Shown in pieces: positions 25,863 to 35,839 of a stretch of DNA of 64,000 nt. The notes under the pieces were generated by a model that was not told where the DNA came from, ran no database searches, and worked only from the letters and a program-made list of their open reading frames with translations. A program made the position numbers and the translations under genes. Position 1 is the first letter of the stretch; every line of letters begins with the position of its first letter. The stretch is from Zeus faber (taxonomy: Eukaryota > Chordata > Actinopteri > Zeiformes > Zeidae), in assembly GCA_960531495.1 (NCBI GenBank), contig OY482855.1, positions 868,001 through 932,000 of the forward strand, read 5' to 3'.

Positions 25863-26810
25863 ATGGACCCAGCCGACACAGAAGGGCTCCGCCGCGCACT
25901 CCGGGACAGAGGAGTGTTGCTTGGGCAACATGACCGGGTCCTCCGGGACATCGCGGAACACCTCCGGACCATCTCTGCGGCCGTCAGCAGCCTGCAGGGC
26001 CCTCCGGCCCCCGTGGCCTCCCCTGCTCCTCCGACCTGCCCTCCTTCCCCCACCAGGGCTCCCAGCGCCTCTCTCGTTCCCCCTGAGCCCCACGTTCCGG
26101 CTCCAGCGCCTTACGACGGCGATTTCGCCACCTGCCGCGCCTTCCTTGTGCAGTGCGCGGTGGTTTTCCAACAGCGGCTGTCGTCGTACGCCTCCGATAG
26201 TGCCCACATCGCGTTCCTCATCTCCTGCCTGAGAGGGGCGGCTCTCAGCTGGGGTTCCGCGGTTTGGAGTCAGGGGGGTCCCGTGAGTCTCTCCTACGAT
26301 CTGTTTACCCGCGAAATGAGGAGAGTCTTCGACCACCCAGTTTGCGGCAAGGAGGCCGCCAGAAGACTCCTCTCCCTCCGCCAGGGTTCCCGTAGCGTCG
26401 CCTCCCTCGTCGTCGAGTTCCGGACTCTAGCCGCGGAAAGCGGCTGGAATGACGGAGCCCTGCAGGACGTGTTCCAGCGTGCCCTGAACGACGAGTTGCG
26501 GGACGAGCTGGCACGGCGGGACGAGCCCACGGACCTGGACCAACTAGTGGAGACCTCAATCCGCCTGGACAACCGGCTACGGAAGCGCCAGCGCGAGAGG
26601 GAGGGGGCGAGCCTCCAGTCCGTGCCTCCCGCCTGGGCGGCCACGCCCCAGTCTCCAGCGCCCGCTACTCTTGGGCGCCGCACAAGTCCCCCGACTCTCT
26701 CCGATGCCGAGCCAATGCAGCTTGGTCGCTCCCGGATCTACCCAGAGGAGCGAGCACGCCGCCTAGAGACCGGTGCCTCTCTGTATTGCGGTCGGCTGGG
26801 ACACCTCTGA
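25863..26810 (+). pseudogene. gag: Gypsy gag, ending at a premature stop inside the zinc knuckle
   Basis: The first sensible start is the ATG at 25,863, which gives MDPADTEGLRR; the open frame upstream lies in the LTR. About 315 codons follow. An N-terminal helix-rich part leads to a Pro/Ala-rich linker (roughly residues 45-85). Next is a capsid-like core with the order AFLVQC, AALSW and REMRRVFDH typical of Ty3/Gypsy Gag in fish, then a basic arginine-rich stretch. The C-terminus should hold a CCHC knuckle. Here the first Cys position reads Ser (ASLYCGRLGHL), and a TGA at 26,808-26,810 falls before the last Cys, which is still encoded just downstream (TCPVRP). Gag would form the particle, but this copy would probably fail in RNA packaging. 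Confidence 0.88.
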
Positions 26811-27884
26811 GCCACCTGCCCGGTCCGGCCACGAGAGGGCGACTCCTCGGTAGGGCTACGCTCCGGCCGCTCCAGCACCGACCCTCTCTCCCGTCCGCTG
26901 CTCCCAGCTACCCTCTCTTGGGGAAATATAACACTCTCTTCCTCTGCTCTCATAGATTCCGGGGCAGATGCGAGTTTCCTCGACTAGGGACTAGCACGCC
27001 AGCTAGGGCTGACACCCGTTCCTCTCCCCGCACCGCTCGAGGTCAAGGAGCTGAATGGGTCGCATCTGACCCGGATTACCCACCAGACAGCTCCCCTCAA
27101 GCTGCTACTCTCCGGCAACCACCATGAGTCTTTAAGGTTCTTCCTTATTGATTCCCCACTGAATCCCGTTGTGCTGGGGTACCCCTGGCTCCAGACCGAT
27201 AACCCTCAGATGGACTGGCGCTCGGGCAGCGTGAGCTCCTGGAGCACACACTGTCATGCCCACTGCCTCGGCTCAGCCCCAACCCCGCTGCGGGGTGCGC
27301 CGCTGGGCGCGCCGCCGGGGTCCCCAGGAGCCCTGACCTGCCCTCGGTCCCATCTCAATATCTGGACCTAGCCCCGGTCTTCAGCAAGCAGGAGGCGCTA
27401 TCCTTACCACCTCATCGCCCCTATGACTGCGCAATCAACCTCCTGCCAGGCGCCCCCCTCCCCTGCAGTCGCCTGTATAACGTCTCCCGGCCTGAACAGG
27501 AGGCCATTGAGACTCACATCCGCGACTCTCTCGCTGCCAGGATTACTCGTCCCTCGTTTTCTCCGCTAGGCGCAGGGTTCTTCTTTGTTGCGGAGAAGGA
27601 CAAGACCCTCCGTCCTTGCGTCGATTTCAGGGGACTGAACGATATCACGATCAAAGACAAGTACCCCTTGCCCCTGATGGATTCAGTCTTCGTCCCCATC
27701 CAGGGGGCCACCCACTTTTCCAAGCTGGACCTCCGCAACGCTTACCACCTGGTCCGCATCCGCAAAGGGGACGAGTGGAAGACTGCCTTTAACACCCCGC
27801 TCGGACACTTTGAGTACCTTGTTATGCCCTTTGGGCTGTCAAATGCCCCAGCGGTCTTCCAGGCCCTAATTAACGGGAGGTTAG
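26811..27884 (+). pseudogene. pol: Gypsy protease and truncated reverse transcriptase
   Basis: Protease: the aspartyl motif LIDSGADASFLD is encoded around 26,945-26,983 and is followed at once by a TAG. Further down is a protease-like segment reading VVLGYPWL, near 27,168-27,190. RT: from about 27,410 the frame gives [17 protein letters not shown], then [11 protein letters not shown] (block with the conserved Arg and Asp), then [15 protein letters not shown] with the first catalytic Asp, and [10 protein letters not shown]. It stops at FQALING, just before the region that should carry the YxDD active site. At 27,885 the sequence switches directly into LTR. RT, RNase H and integrase functions are therefore absent. 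Confidence 0.9.
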
Positions 27885-28272
27885 CAACTAGCTTTCCCCG
27901 AGTTGCATCGCCGCGTCAGCCGCGTCAGCCGCGTCAGCCGCGTCAGCGATTGGCTCCCTTCCTAGTTCCTAGTTCCCAGTTCCAAGTTCCAAGTTCCTAG
28001 TTTATGTCTTGTTGTCTCGCCTTCCCTTCACCTGTCTGTCTCCGCTGGTCGACCAGGACTCTCCACCCAGCCTGGTTCCCCGTCTCTCCACCCGGATCCT
28101 GGACCCCATCTCCTGGTCATCATCGTCCCTGTCCTGCCCTGCTCCATCCCCCCCCGACCAGGTCCCCCCGGCCAGCTCCACCGTCCCGGTTAATAAACAT
28201 CACTTTATTATTTGCCTGCCTCCCGTGTCCCTGTGTCGTGCGTTTGGGTTCCTCCCTGTTCTGGTCGTGACA
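27885..28272 (+). repeat. 3' LTR of the Gypsy element, 5'-truncated
   Basis: Matches the 5' LTR from its position 25,456 to its end, so the first 145 bp are missing. It ends TCGTGACA, followed by the GTACA target duplicate. Differences from the 5' LTR: four tandem copies of the 9-mer CCGCGTCAG at 27,911-27,946 that the 5' LTR lacks, a much shorter TTCCTAG minisatellite, and an extra AT-rich dozen bases after AATAAACATC (about 28,201-28,213). Confidence 0.9.
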
Positions 28273-28372
28273 GTACATCCAGTATGTATACACACACAGT
28301 CATGTTAACCTATACACTGTGGTTTAAACAGGACTACGTACTACCCATATGCACTCACAGCACTGTGTATAT

Positions 28373-28436
28373 CCTCTCCCACCACACACATTCACATAAC
28401 AAACCGTCCCGGCACACACACACACACACACACACA
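28373..28436 (+). repeat. CA-rich microsatellite, right copy
   Basis: Starts ACCACACACATTCACATAAC and runs into about 11 CA units. It resembles the CA-rich tract at 25,181-25,285 left of the Gypsy insertion, including the non-repetitive bases between the CA runs. Confidence 0.75.
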
Positions 28437-29920
28437 ATGATGCAAGTCATATCAACACAGCTGAAGCCGCCTTGTGTTATGAATTCCTCTCATGCCGCAG
28501 CCTTCAGCTCTCCAGTAGCTCTCCAGCAGCTCCTCGTGTCCCAGCAGAGCTGCCGTGCAGTTGTTCTGCTGCTAAAGGCTGTCAACGTTCAGCGGGCGGA
28601 CGCTCGTTTGCCCCCACCCTCCGAGCTCCCCTGCCATCCAGGGTCCTTCTGACCCCCCCCCCCCCCCTTTAGCAGGGAGCTTGCCATCCTGCTTCTGTGT
28701 GTGGCCAGAGTCCACCGCTGCACACATCCCCTGGCCGACACGGCCCGTTGTGTTGTTTTTTTTTTTATAATAGGGGGGATAAACAAAGTGTGTGTGTGGC
28801 GGAACAATCTCACGGGTTACAGGGGCCAAGTTGGGTTCACCTGTCGACGATGACGAAGCCCGGCATTGACGTGCAAGCTTGGCGGCGGTAGTGGAGTCGG
28901 GTGGTGGGGGTAGGCAGACTCAGAGCTTTACAAGGAGCGGGGCCGGGAAATGTGGCGCACGGCTGAAGGCGACGTAGCTAAATCACCTCCACGGGGTGTT
29001 TACGGGGAAGGATCATTAGCGAGCTCGGCTACCTGCGTTACCCCTCGCTCTCCCTCCGTCAGCATTTCGGCAGGAGTCCAGGGAGTCTGATGCCCTCATT
29101 AATAAAGATTACTATCTTATCCTACAATGAATAGTAGTAATTTTAATAATTATGCCGAACAGCGATAAACTTAATCTCATTAAATTAATGCCCAATCGTT
29201 CTTCTTTACAAAGAATAATCCACGTATTCATAATAATAAATAATAATTTGGTTATCAAAATGCGTCATTATAGACGTTTTTTTTAATATCTTAATGGTAT
29301 ATTTTGTACGATCACATTAGCATGATGTAATAATAATTTTGGGAATGCATTATTAAAATATATTAAAATAATTTATTTGGATGGAGTAATTTTTTGGAGA
29401 AGCTTCCGCATTGCGGGAGGAGAACGTCTGAGAGAAGCACACTATATTTACCCTATCTCCTCATGCCGTGACTGTGCCCAATATTGAAACAGCAGAAGAA
29501 GAACGGGGGCAATAAAATGGATATAGAGTAAGTGCACGAAAAAAAAATGTTTTAGAAAGTTAACTTTTCAATTGTTACACGTTTTTGCTGTTAAATGCTA
29601 GCAGGTTTTGTGTTATAACACGATATAACACGGAGAGATTATGCATGCAAAAGTTAATGACTTTGTTTTATTTTATAAAGCCGTTTTTAACATGCACAGT
29701 ATCTAGCTTTAGTTAAATGTGTGTTGGAGTGGAGTGTTAACTAGCATTTAGATTTAGTTTACTGTGTGTTGGGGCAGGGAGACGGTACTGTGAGAGAGAG
29801 ACGGTTTTCAAACAGACAGACGGACCCGCTAGCTAAGTTTCACTTGATCGGTTCTCCACCAAAGCGTGCTGAGAGAGTCCGGACTGTTTTTTGCCAGTTT
29901 AGACTTTATTTGAAGGTACA
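28437..29920. other. Non-coding region without recognisable gene
   Basis: Contains a C homopolymer of about 16 bases (28,651-28,667), a T run near 28,756, and a GC-richer stretch with CpGs at 28,820-29,080 that could be an old promoter or 5' exon. From about 29,100 to 29,400 it is very AT-rich (ATAATAATAAT-type). At 29,519 an ATG is followed after 11 bases by a good splice-donor-like GTAAGTG. I could not join that in frame to the exon at 30,762, so I do not call an exon. Confidence 0.4.
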
Positions 29921-29927
29921 ATGGTAC

Positions 29928-30025
29928 CTCGACTTATGACTGCATCTACTTACTAATCCAAGATACGATAGTCGCGAAAATTAGCATCGTCTTACGACTG
30001 ACTGCTCCAAGATACGACCGTGGAA
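29928..30025. mobile_element. Possible Tc1/mariner (Tigger-like) terminal fragment
   Basis: The stretch starts GGTACCTCGACTTATGAC and repeats the idea CCAAGATACGA twice within 80 bases. This resembles ends of Tigger-type elements (CCTCGACTTACGA). I found no matching inverted end nearby, so it would be a remnant. The identification rests on remembered similarity only. Confidence 0.3.
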
Positions 30026-30761
30026 ATTTGTAGTTGGCGCGTCGGCGTCAGTCAGCGGGCGACCTACATCGTGTGTGCACGTTGTTCGTGGCTTATCGAT
30101 TTTTTTTTCATATTTACTGTGTTTGTGCTGTGCATTTTGTTTTTTTGTTTTTTAACTTATGAAAGCAATATGTGCTCTCTGTCATTTGGGTGGGCCGGCT
30201 GTACAAGTGGTTGCCTGCTGAAATAGAATATTTTCTGCAATGATATCTGTTATCCTCGGGCAGTGCCTGACTTTAAGGATAAACAGTAAAAGATAACATT
30301 TATAAAGTCGCGATCATGTGGGACATCTGGAACAATCACAGCATCCCATTTTGCTGGTTCATACACATTGCTGTATGGAGGTGATTTAGCAGCATGAGAA
30401 ATGTACCACTGAATTTTGGAGTCCTAAATAGTTGTAACTGGTTCTAATGTTGTGGCTGATCGGTGTGTATGTTGTTGTATGATGTTGTTGTGATTTTATT
30501 TTTTCCTATTGAAATAAAAAAAAATGAAAGTCAAACCTGATTTTAAATTTCACTCATCCTTTGGTCATGAAATGGAAAAATAATTTTTCAATTTTGATTT
30601 TTGTATCTCCAAAAAAGCAAAATTTGAAAACCACTCATACCCCATTTTTTCCATTTCTGATTCTGAATTGAGAATAGAGTAACCAAAAGATACAGCGATT
30701 GAAAGACCTGGTCTACACTCCTAATTGTATTTGTCCTTTTACATTTCTATTTCTATCTTAG

Positions 30762-30985
30762 AAATCTCTGAGAGAAGGAGGTGGTTACCTGAGGAGGTCC
30801 ATGCGGTGGAAAAGAACCTGAAGGCTTTCATTGAAAGTGGTAAAGTGCCGGGAAGGACTGAGTGTGATGCATGTATTAGAGCTTCACCTGAAGCTCTAAA
30901 CCAGCGAAGCTGGACTGCATTGAAGTACTATGTAAAAAATCGTATCACTGCCATCCAATGCGAAAGTGCGAGAAGAATTTATTAA
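30762..30985 (+). pseudogene. Exon with a Myb/SANT-like module of a teleost multicopy family
   Basis: A pyrimidine-rich acceptor (TTTCTATTTCTATCTTAG, AG at 30,760-30,761) precedes an open stretch that ends at TAA 30,983-30,985. The roughly 75 residues read RRRWLPEEVHAVEKNL, then VPGRTECDACIRASPEAL, then RSWTALKYYVKNRI. This pattern (W..EE..AVEK, PG..EC..C, W..IK.YV.N.I) recurs as a C-terminal module in many uncharacterised teleost proteins. It looks like a small helical DNA-binding or protein-binding domain with a paired-Cys motif, and it is probably the last exon. Upstream exons are not identified, so it may be a lone remnant. Function unknown. Confidence 0.5.
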
Positions 30986-31164
30986 TAGAGTTGTTAAAGC
31001 ATTTGCTCAAACATGTTGGTTCACGTTGCTCAAAAATGTTGGTTCATTTGATGCAACTTCATTTTTGATGATGTTTGTGTTGTTCGCTGGCATCCTGAGT
31101 ACCCAGGTATACACTGGAGTTCAACTAGTTATTGATTTTATCAGGCGAAAACATTGATAATTAG

Positions 31165-31634
31165 TAGTTAGGTGCAGTCAAAGGCCGCAAGTCAATTCAT
31201 CTGCTGATAACAACTGACTCTACGGTGGCCAACGGGAAAACTCTGCAACTAAAGAAAATACATGTAAATAGACAAAACGCAAGCAAATTTAGAAAATGTC
31301 ATCATCAATTTGACAACACAGGCAACAACACAATGGAAAAGTTCACGAAGGAACAAACTTAAAATAAAAACATCAAGAAATGTTTGTGTATCATATCTGA
31401 TATATTCCCCAAATGAAGTGTCCGTGGTGAATTGCTTTTAAGTTTGTTTCTGTGCAAATGTTTCCATTGTTTTGCATCTCTTGCCTGTGTTGTCAAATTG
31501 ATGATGATGTTTTCTGAATTTGCTTGTGTTTTGTCTATTTGCAGTGAGTTTTCGTGCCGACCACCGTAGGGTAGGTTTTTATCAGCAGATTAATTGAAAA
31601 TGGATAGTTCGGTGCAGGCAAAGGCCAAAGGTCA
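31165..31634. mobile_element. Foldback/MITE-like element with ~165-bp imperfect inverted arms
   Basis: The left arm, 31,192-31,364, is an imperfect inverted copy of the right arm, 31,436-31,597. Shared blocks (left-arm sense) include TCAATTCATCTGCTGATAA, CTACGGTGG, AATAGACAAAACGCAAGC, TCATCAATTTGACAACACAG and AACAAACTTAAAA. About 70 bases separate the arms. Outside the arms, 31,165-31,194 and 31,605-31,634 form a 30-bp direct repeat with about 5 mismatches (TAGTTaGGTGCAGtCAAAGG). No coding capacity. The superfamily is not clear. Confidence 0.75.
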
Positions 31635-32505
31635 GGGTTTACCACCATACTACTCTTCCCCCGCGTGAATACATTGCACTTTTTCTTTGTTACAAAGCAT
31701 ATCAGGAGACTTACTAAGCCCTGTGTGAGCCCTTGTTTGTTTTCTTGTGCCATCTGCTCCTTTTTATTTTATAATAAATAATTGTAATTTTTTATCTACC
31801 TTTTGTACAGTGGGTGTAGGTTTATTCCCCGTTCGATTAAGTTTGGAAGAAAATATTATACTGTCAAAACCATCAAATTCAATAACAATTGATTCTGTGC
31901 TCTCTTTTAAAGTATATGTGGTATTTGTCATACTTATCTGGAAATCAATTGATGAACCGGTATTTAAGTCGAAAATGATCTGCATAATATGCTCAAATTT
32001 ACTACATTTACTTACAGCGTGCTTAGGTAGAAAAATAATCTTTACTTTCCAATTTTTGATATGTTTAAGTGGTGTTGGCCTGAGGCCTGATTTCTTAAAT
32101 TGGTTGTATATCCTTTCAAATTAATAATTATACTTTTGGAAGGTTTATATTTTTCAATCAGAATCTGACCTATTGATTAAAAAAAGTGTTCAGTGTCAAA
32201 GTTTGCATGTCAATAGACCATAACATGGTGGGTCCCCTGTGTAATCAAAAAGTCAGGTGGGGTTCCCATGAGGCTCAAAAATTCAGGTCTAAAATCTTTT
32301 TGAGGGTTATCATTTTTTAAAGTAGTTTTTGTATCATCAAAAAATGATCCGTGATTTATGTACTCAACACTAAACATTTTACGAGACACAAGGACGCGTT
32401 AGCATGGGCTATGCCACGTGAAAACCCCAGCATGCAATGGGGGGCGTACCTTCGTATTCCTGTCTATTATTTGTCCGCATTTTGTTAATTGTTTATATTC
32501 TTGTT
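31635..32505. other. AT-rich region, nothing recognised
   Basis: No open frame with protein-like composition and no repeat I recognise. The frame at 31,747-32,124 is AT-driven and has no family features. Confidence 0.4.
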
Positions 32506-32563
32506 ATTTACATTTACATTTACATTTAGTCATTTAGCAGATGCTTTTATCCAAAGCGACTTA
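32506..32563 (-). repeat. Inverted SINE-type tail with TTTACA microsatellite
   Basis: Four TTTACA/TTACATT units lead into a 35-base tract (32,529-32,563). This tract is the reverse complement of the tail of the SINE at 45,366-45,400, with one mismatch (AGATGC against AGACGC). The tail motif TTTGGATAAAAGC is widespread in teleosts. No tRNA-like head is visible here, so only the 3' end is present. Confidence 0.75.
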
Positions 32564-32916
32564 CAAGGGAGAATAACATTCAAGCTACAGCTATTTCTCT
32601 ACATTCTGCTGGTACTTGTAGAGTTAATTGACTAACCGATATGATGGTCTATAGACCAATCAATAGAAAAAATAGTTTCACCTTTACAGCCAGCAGTAAG
32701 GTTTTTGGATGCTTTAAATTGCAGTACACTTGTTCTAGAAAATGATCAGTTTCTAAGTTATGGAGCCATTTCAAAATGTTATTGTCGAATTAGTGTCTTG
32801 TGCTGTTCTTATTTATCTATTGTGCCTCAACACTTTTAGAAGCCTCGTGGAAAGTCAGTAGTATTTATTTTGGGTTTTTGTCTGTTAAGAAACAGGTGAT
32901 CACCAGAAAGTGCGCC

Positions 32917-34746
32917 TGTAGCCAATTTCCACCGTGACTGGACGAAGCCACAAGCTGGTCATTACAGCAGAGTCTCCAGATAAGAAGGTATTTTTGTATG
33001 ATTATTTATGAACAATACTTGAAGACAAAAGTTGTGATTTTCATGAAAAAAAAAGACTTTCTATGTTTCTAGTTTGTACTTCTTGTTGGTGACTCCCATC
33101 TACGGAGCATTGTGGATGGATTTGTGAAGATGCCAGGGGACCGAGGTACTGAATGCTTTTTTGTCTCGGAGACCTGACGCAGTTTGTGTTGTAGCCCCTA
33201 GCAGCGACTTGACGGCCAGCAGGACCATCGACGAGGCAGCGGTAGACTTTCGCAGCCTCCTGGTCAGTGTCTGCAGTCGCTGGCCAAAGTTACGCTTCAT
33301 GTTTAGTACATTTTTGGTAGTATTGGTACTATTAATACTTTTGCTTTGTGAGCTCTGCAGAACATATTTTACATTTTGAAAACAAATGTACTGTAATAAA
33401 CACCTTTTTTTTTTTGTGTGTTTGTATAGGTGTTTGTCCTGGACTTCCTTCCGCGTCTGACTATTTGCTCCGTGAGGAATACCATCCTGTGGCGGCATGC
33501 ATGGGAAGCATATTTTAATTTTAGTACAGTTAAATGTATAACGGAGTATATATTTTTAGACAAACCAATTCAATAAATATTTCTAATGAACAAAGTTGAC
33601 ATCTATGTATGCATATTTCTATTCGTCCTAATCGTTGTTTTAAGGCATCAAGTACTTTTCTGCAGCCAACCACTTCCCATTGAACCACCCAGAGCTGTGA
33701 AGCAGAGATGGTGTAAGTACAATTGTACAATTTGTTGTCATGTCACGTGATGGCTATTTTATGAATAACTTTGCTATGTTGTGAAACCATGGCCCTGTGA
33801 CATTGCTGTGAAATGCTGCTTATCGCCAACTGGAGACAACAGCGCCGCCAACAGCACGAAAGTCAAAGGTTTCTCCCGGCAGGTCACTTCCAACATTCTC
33901 TCCAAAAGTGGTTGTGAAGGGAGAGCTCATCGTGCCTCATCCTTCACCTAACCCTTTTGAGTGGAGACTGGTTGGAAGGGGCAGAAAGATAATCGGTTGC
34001 ACACTGTTATTGTTGGGGTAAGACCCTCTGGAAACTGTGATAGTCTCTGATATTCACTCAAAGTGTACCGATTTTCATTAAACAATTTTAATATGTTTGT
34101 TATGTGTGTAGTTGGCCTTTTGTCAAGACATTGTCTTAAATCGACATTTTGCTCTATGATTTCACAGGTGGACACAACACCAGTAGCGTCGCCTGAATGA
34201 TCCATCCCGTTATCAACTTGTTCCATCGCATCTTTCTAGCGCTGTCCAGTGTGGAGAATTTTATATTGTTTTTATATCAACAATTGTATATCAATTTTAT
34301 ATCAAGAAAATTTTGCTTTGCTTACATGGGAAAGCCACGGTGGGACATTGGCAGAAAGCTACTGCCTCCAAGAGGACACTGGGAACGGAGCAGGTTTGCT
34401 TTGTTCGTTGTTTTTCTTCTTTTTTCAATGACATTTTTGATAGTAGTACTTCATTTTAGTTTTATTTTGTCCATGCATTTCATTCTCTTGCTTTTTTTTA
34501 GGGGAAGGCAGCACCAACCGTTGTGGAGGTGTCTTCAAAGCCACACCTGCCAGTGATGTGCCAGTTCTTGTGAAGGAATAGCAGCGCTCTCAAACATTTG
34601 TCAAAGGTCAGAGTGATGCTGCTCCTTATTATCCTGATATGGAGAGTGCTACAGTGTTTTCTGATGTTGCAGCAGAGCTTGACGCTAGCAGTTCTGTCAT
34701 GGGAACAATTGATGTCACTTCTATCAGCGGAACAGGTGATAGCTGA
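32917..34746 (+). pseudogene. Multi-exon SGNH-hydrolase-like pseudogene (teleost multicopy family)
   Basis: Exon-like pieces appear in order. (a) About 32,922-32,987 reads STVTGRSHKLVITAESPDKK and ends before GTATTT. (b) From 33,073, after TTTCTAG, reads VGDSHLRSIVDGFV, the GDSxxR block of SGNH hydrolases, then after a frame change [20 protein letters not shown] and up to the WPK codons at 33,281-33,289. (c) From 33,431, after TTTGTATAG, reads VFVLDFLPRLT, then in another frame LREEYHPVAACMG. (d) About 33,643-33,713 reads GIKYFSAANHFPLNHPEL, then TGA, then SRDGV. (e) About 33,903-33,998, and exon-like stretches to 34,746 including QTFVKGQSDAAPYY. I see at least two frameshifts, one in-frame stop and a damaged donor after WPK. 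The family recurs in teleost predictions. Its substrate is unknown. Confidence 0.6.
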
Positions 34747-35089
34747 GAACATTTTTTAACAAAGAAAAACGTAGAACACTTTCAGTGCCGGGAAAGCATA
34801 CGTTGAGTGTTTACACAAATGGTCCTTTTACGATCTAGAAAAACTGAGATAACGACTAAAACTTTTGTGACAGTGATATACAGGAATGTAAGATCTCCTG
34901 TGAAAGAGTCGGGCGTCACCAAACAAACATATGCCTCAGCATTCAGACATCACTTGGTGGTAGAATTATATCATTCATTAACATTGATCATCATTTTTCT
35001 CTCACACTCCCTTCTGTTGTTCCCAGTGGAATGATACAAAAGGAAAATGCAATAATGCTTAAGTATAATATAATTGAGGCAAAGGGATC
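34747..35089. other. No feature recognised
   Basis: AT-rich, short frames only. Lies between the SGNH-like pseudogene and the retroviral scrap. Confidence 0.4.
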
Positions 35090-35720
35090 AGAAAATGATG
35101 TATAAATTGAGTTCAATACATTTATACAGAGATATTGTTTTATCTGTGTCCTTTTGATGGAGGGGCCAAGGAAAATGATGACCATATAACAAGGTGGGAA
35201 GTGGCCAGGTGTAATCAAATGTGAAGCAGAAGTCCAGCGGTGGAGCCGTCTGTGGGGCGCCAATGTTGGTGTAGAAAGCCCCTTCGATAACTGCTTCCAA
35301 AACACACATTTCTTCGGCTGTGGTAAGGGGAATGGCAGTAACCCAAGTAGCCCATGTAGGTATGGTTGAAGTGGTTCCATCGCAGTTGCAGGGTGAGCAG
35401 CGTTCAGCGTACACTCACGTTGTCTCCTCAACGAGTACCTAGAGGGGAGTAGGAACTTTCTTGCGATGAGATACGTGTATCCATATTGGTCGTTCTACCA
35501 CCTTAACTGCTGCTGCAGTGGTCCCTAACCCTGCTGGAAAGGTCCTAGGAATCTGGCAGAGTTCCAGCTTTTCCTCTGTAAGTCGCGATCACCACCCATT
35601 CACCTGGTCAGCGGCCGTGTAGAGGTCCTTCAAGTGGGACGGGTAGGGCTGCTTTGACCTGGGCACATAGACTTAAACACTTGGGTGAGAGACACATTTT
35701 GACAACATTGTTTGGTATAG
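35090..35720 (-). pseudogene. Fragment of a second endogenous retrovirus (integrase C-terminus and adjoining region)
   Basis: Reading the - strand, about 35,640-35,560 encodes a DLYTAADQVNGW-like stretch. About 35,540-35,455 encodes TTAAAVKVVERPIWIHVSH. This resembles the C-terminal GPY/F-type module of vertebrate retroviral integrases (TAVKV...WIHVSH). It is interrupted by stops and a frame change. Downstream, 35,414-35,088 stays open with cysteine-rich, envelope-like composition (CSPCNCDGTT), but I cannot name it. The main provirus has its own integrase C-terminus at 37,726-37,953, so this is a different element or a rearranged copy. Confidence 0.5.
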
Positions 35721-35839
35721 GTCCAAGATTGTTAAATGGGCGTTAAATAGTTGAATAGCAGACTACAGGCTCAGTACAAAAATGAATGTATGCACACTCG
35801 TGTAACAACAGAATAATATTATCACAATGTCTAATATGT

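Larger units (their letters stand above)
25306..28277 (+). mobile_element. Internally deleted Ty3/Gypsy-type LTR retrotransposon
   Basis: A complete insertion bounded by the 5-bp direct repeat GTACA (25,306-25,310 and 28,273-28,277). Inside are a 5' LTR, gag, protease, the first part of reverse transcriptase and a truncated 3' LTR. The order LTR-gag-protease-RT and the RT motifs fit Ty3/Gypsy. RNase H, integrase, the polypurine tract and the first 145 bp of the 3' LTR are missing. One deletion running from RT into the 3' LTR explains all four losses. The high GC content contrasts sharply with both neighbours. Confidence 0.92.

Noticed and set aside
25586-26336. Alternative frames over the Gypsy gag, both strands
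   Set aside because: GC-rich shadows without domains. The frame starting at 25,863 has the Gag core and zinc-knuckle remnant.
29519-29536. First coding exon (ATG then GTAAGTG) of the gene ending at 30,985
   Set aside because: Direct joining to the acceptor at 30,761 gives the wrong phase and an early stop. An intermediate exon would be needed and none is seen.
33100-33563. - strand frames over the SGNH-like region
   Set aside because: Shadows of the + strand exons, which carry the conserved blocks.
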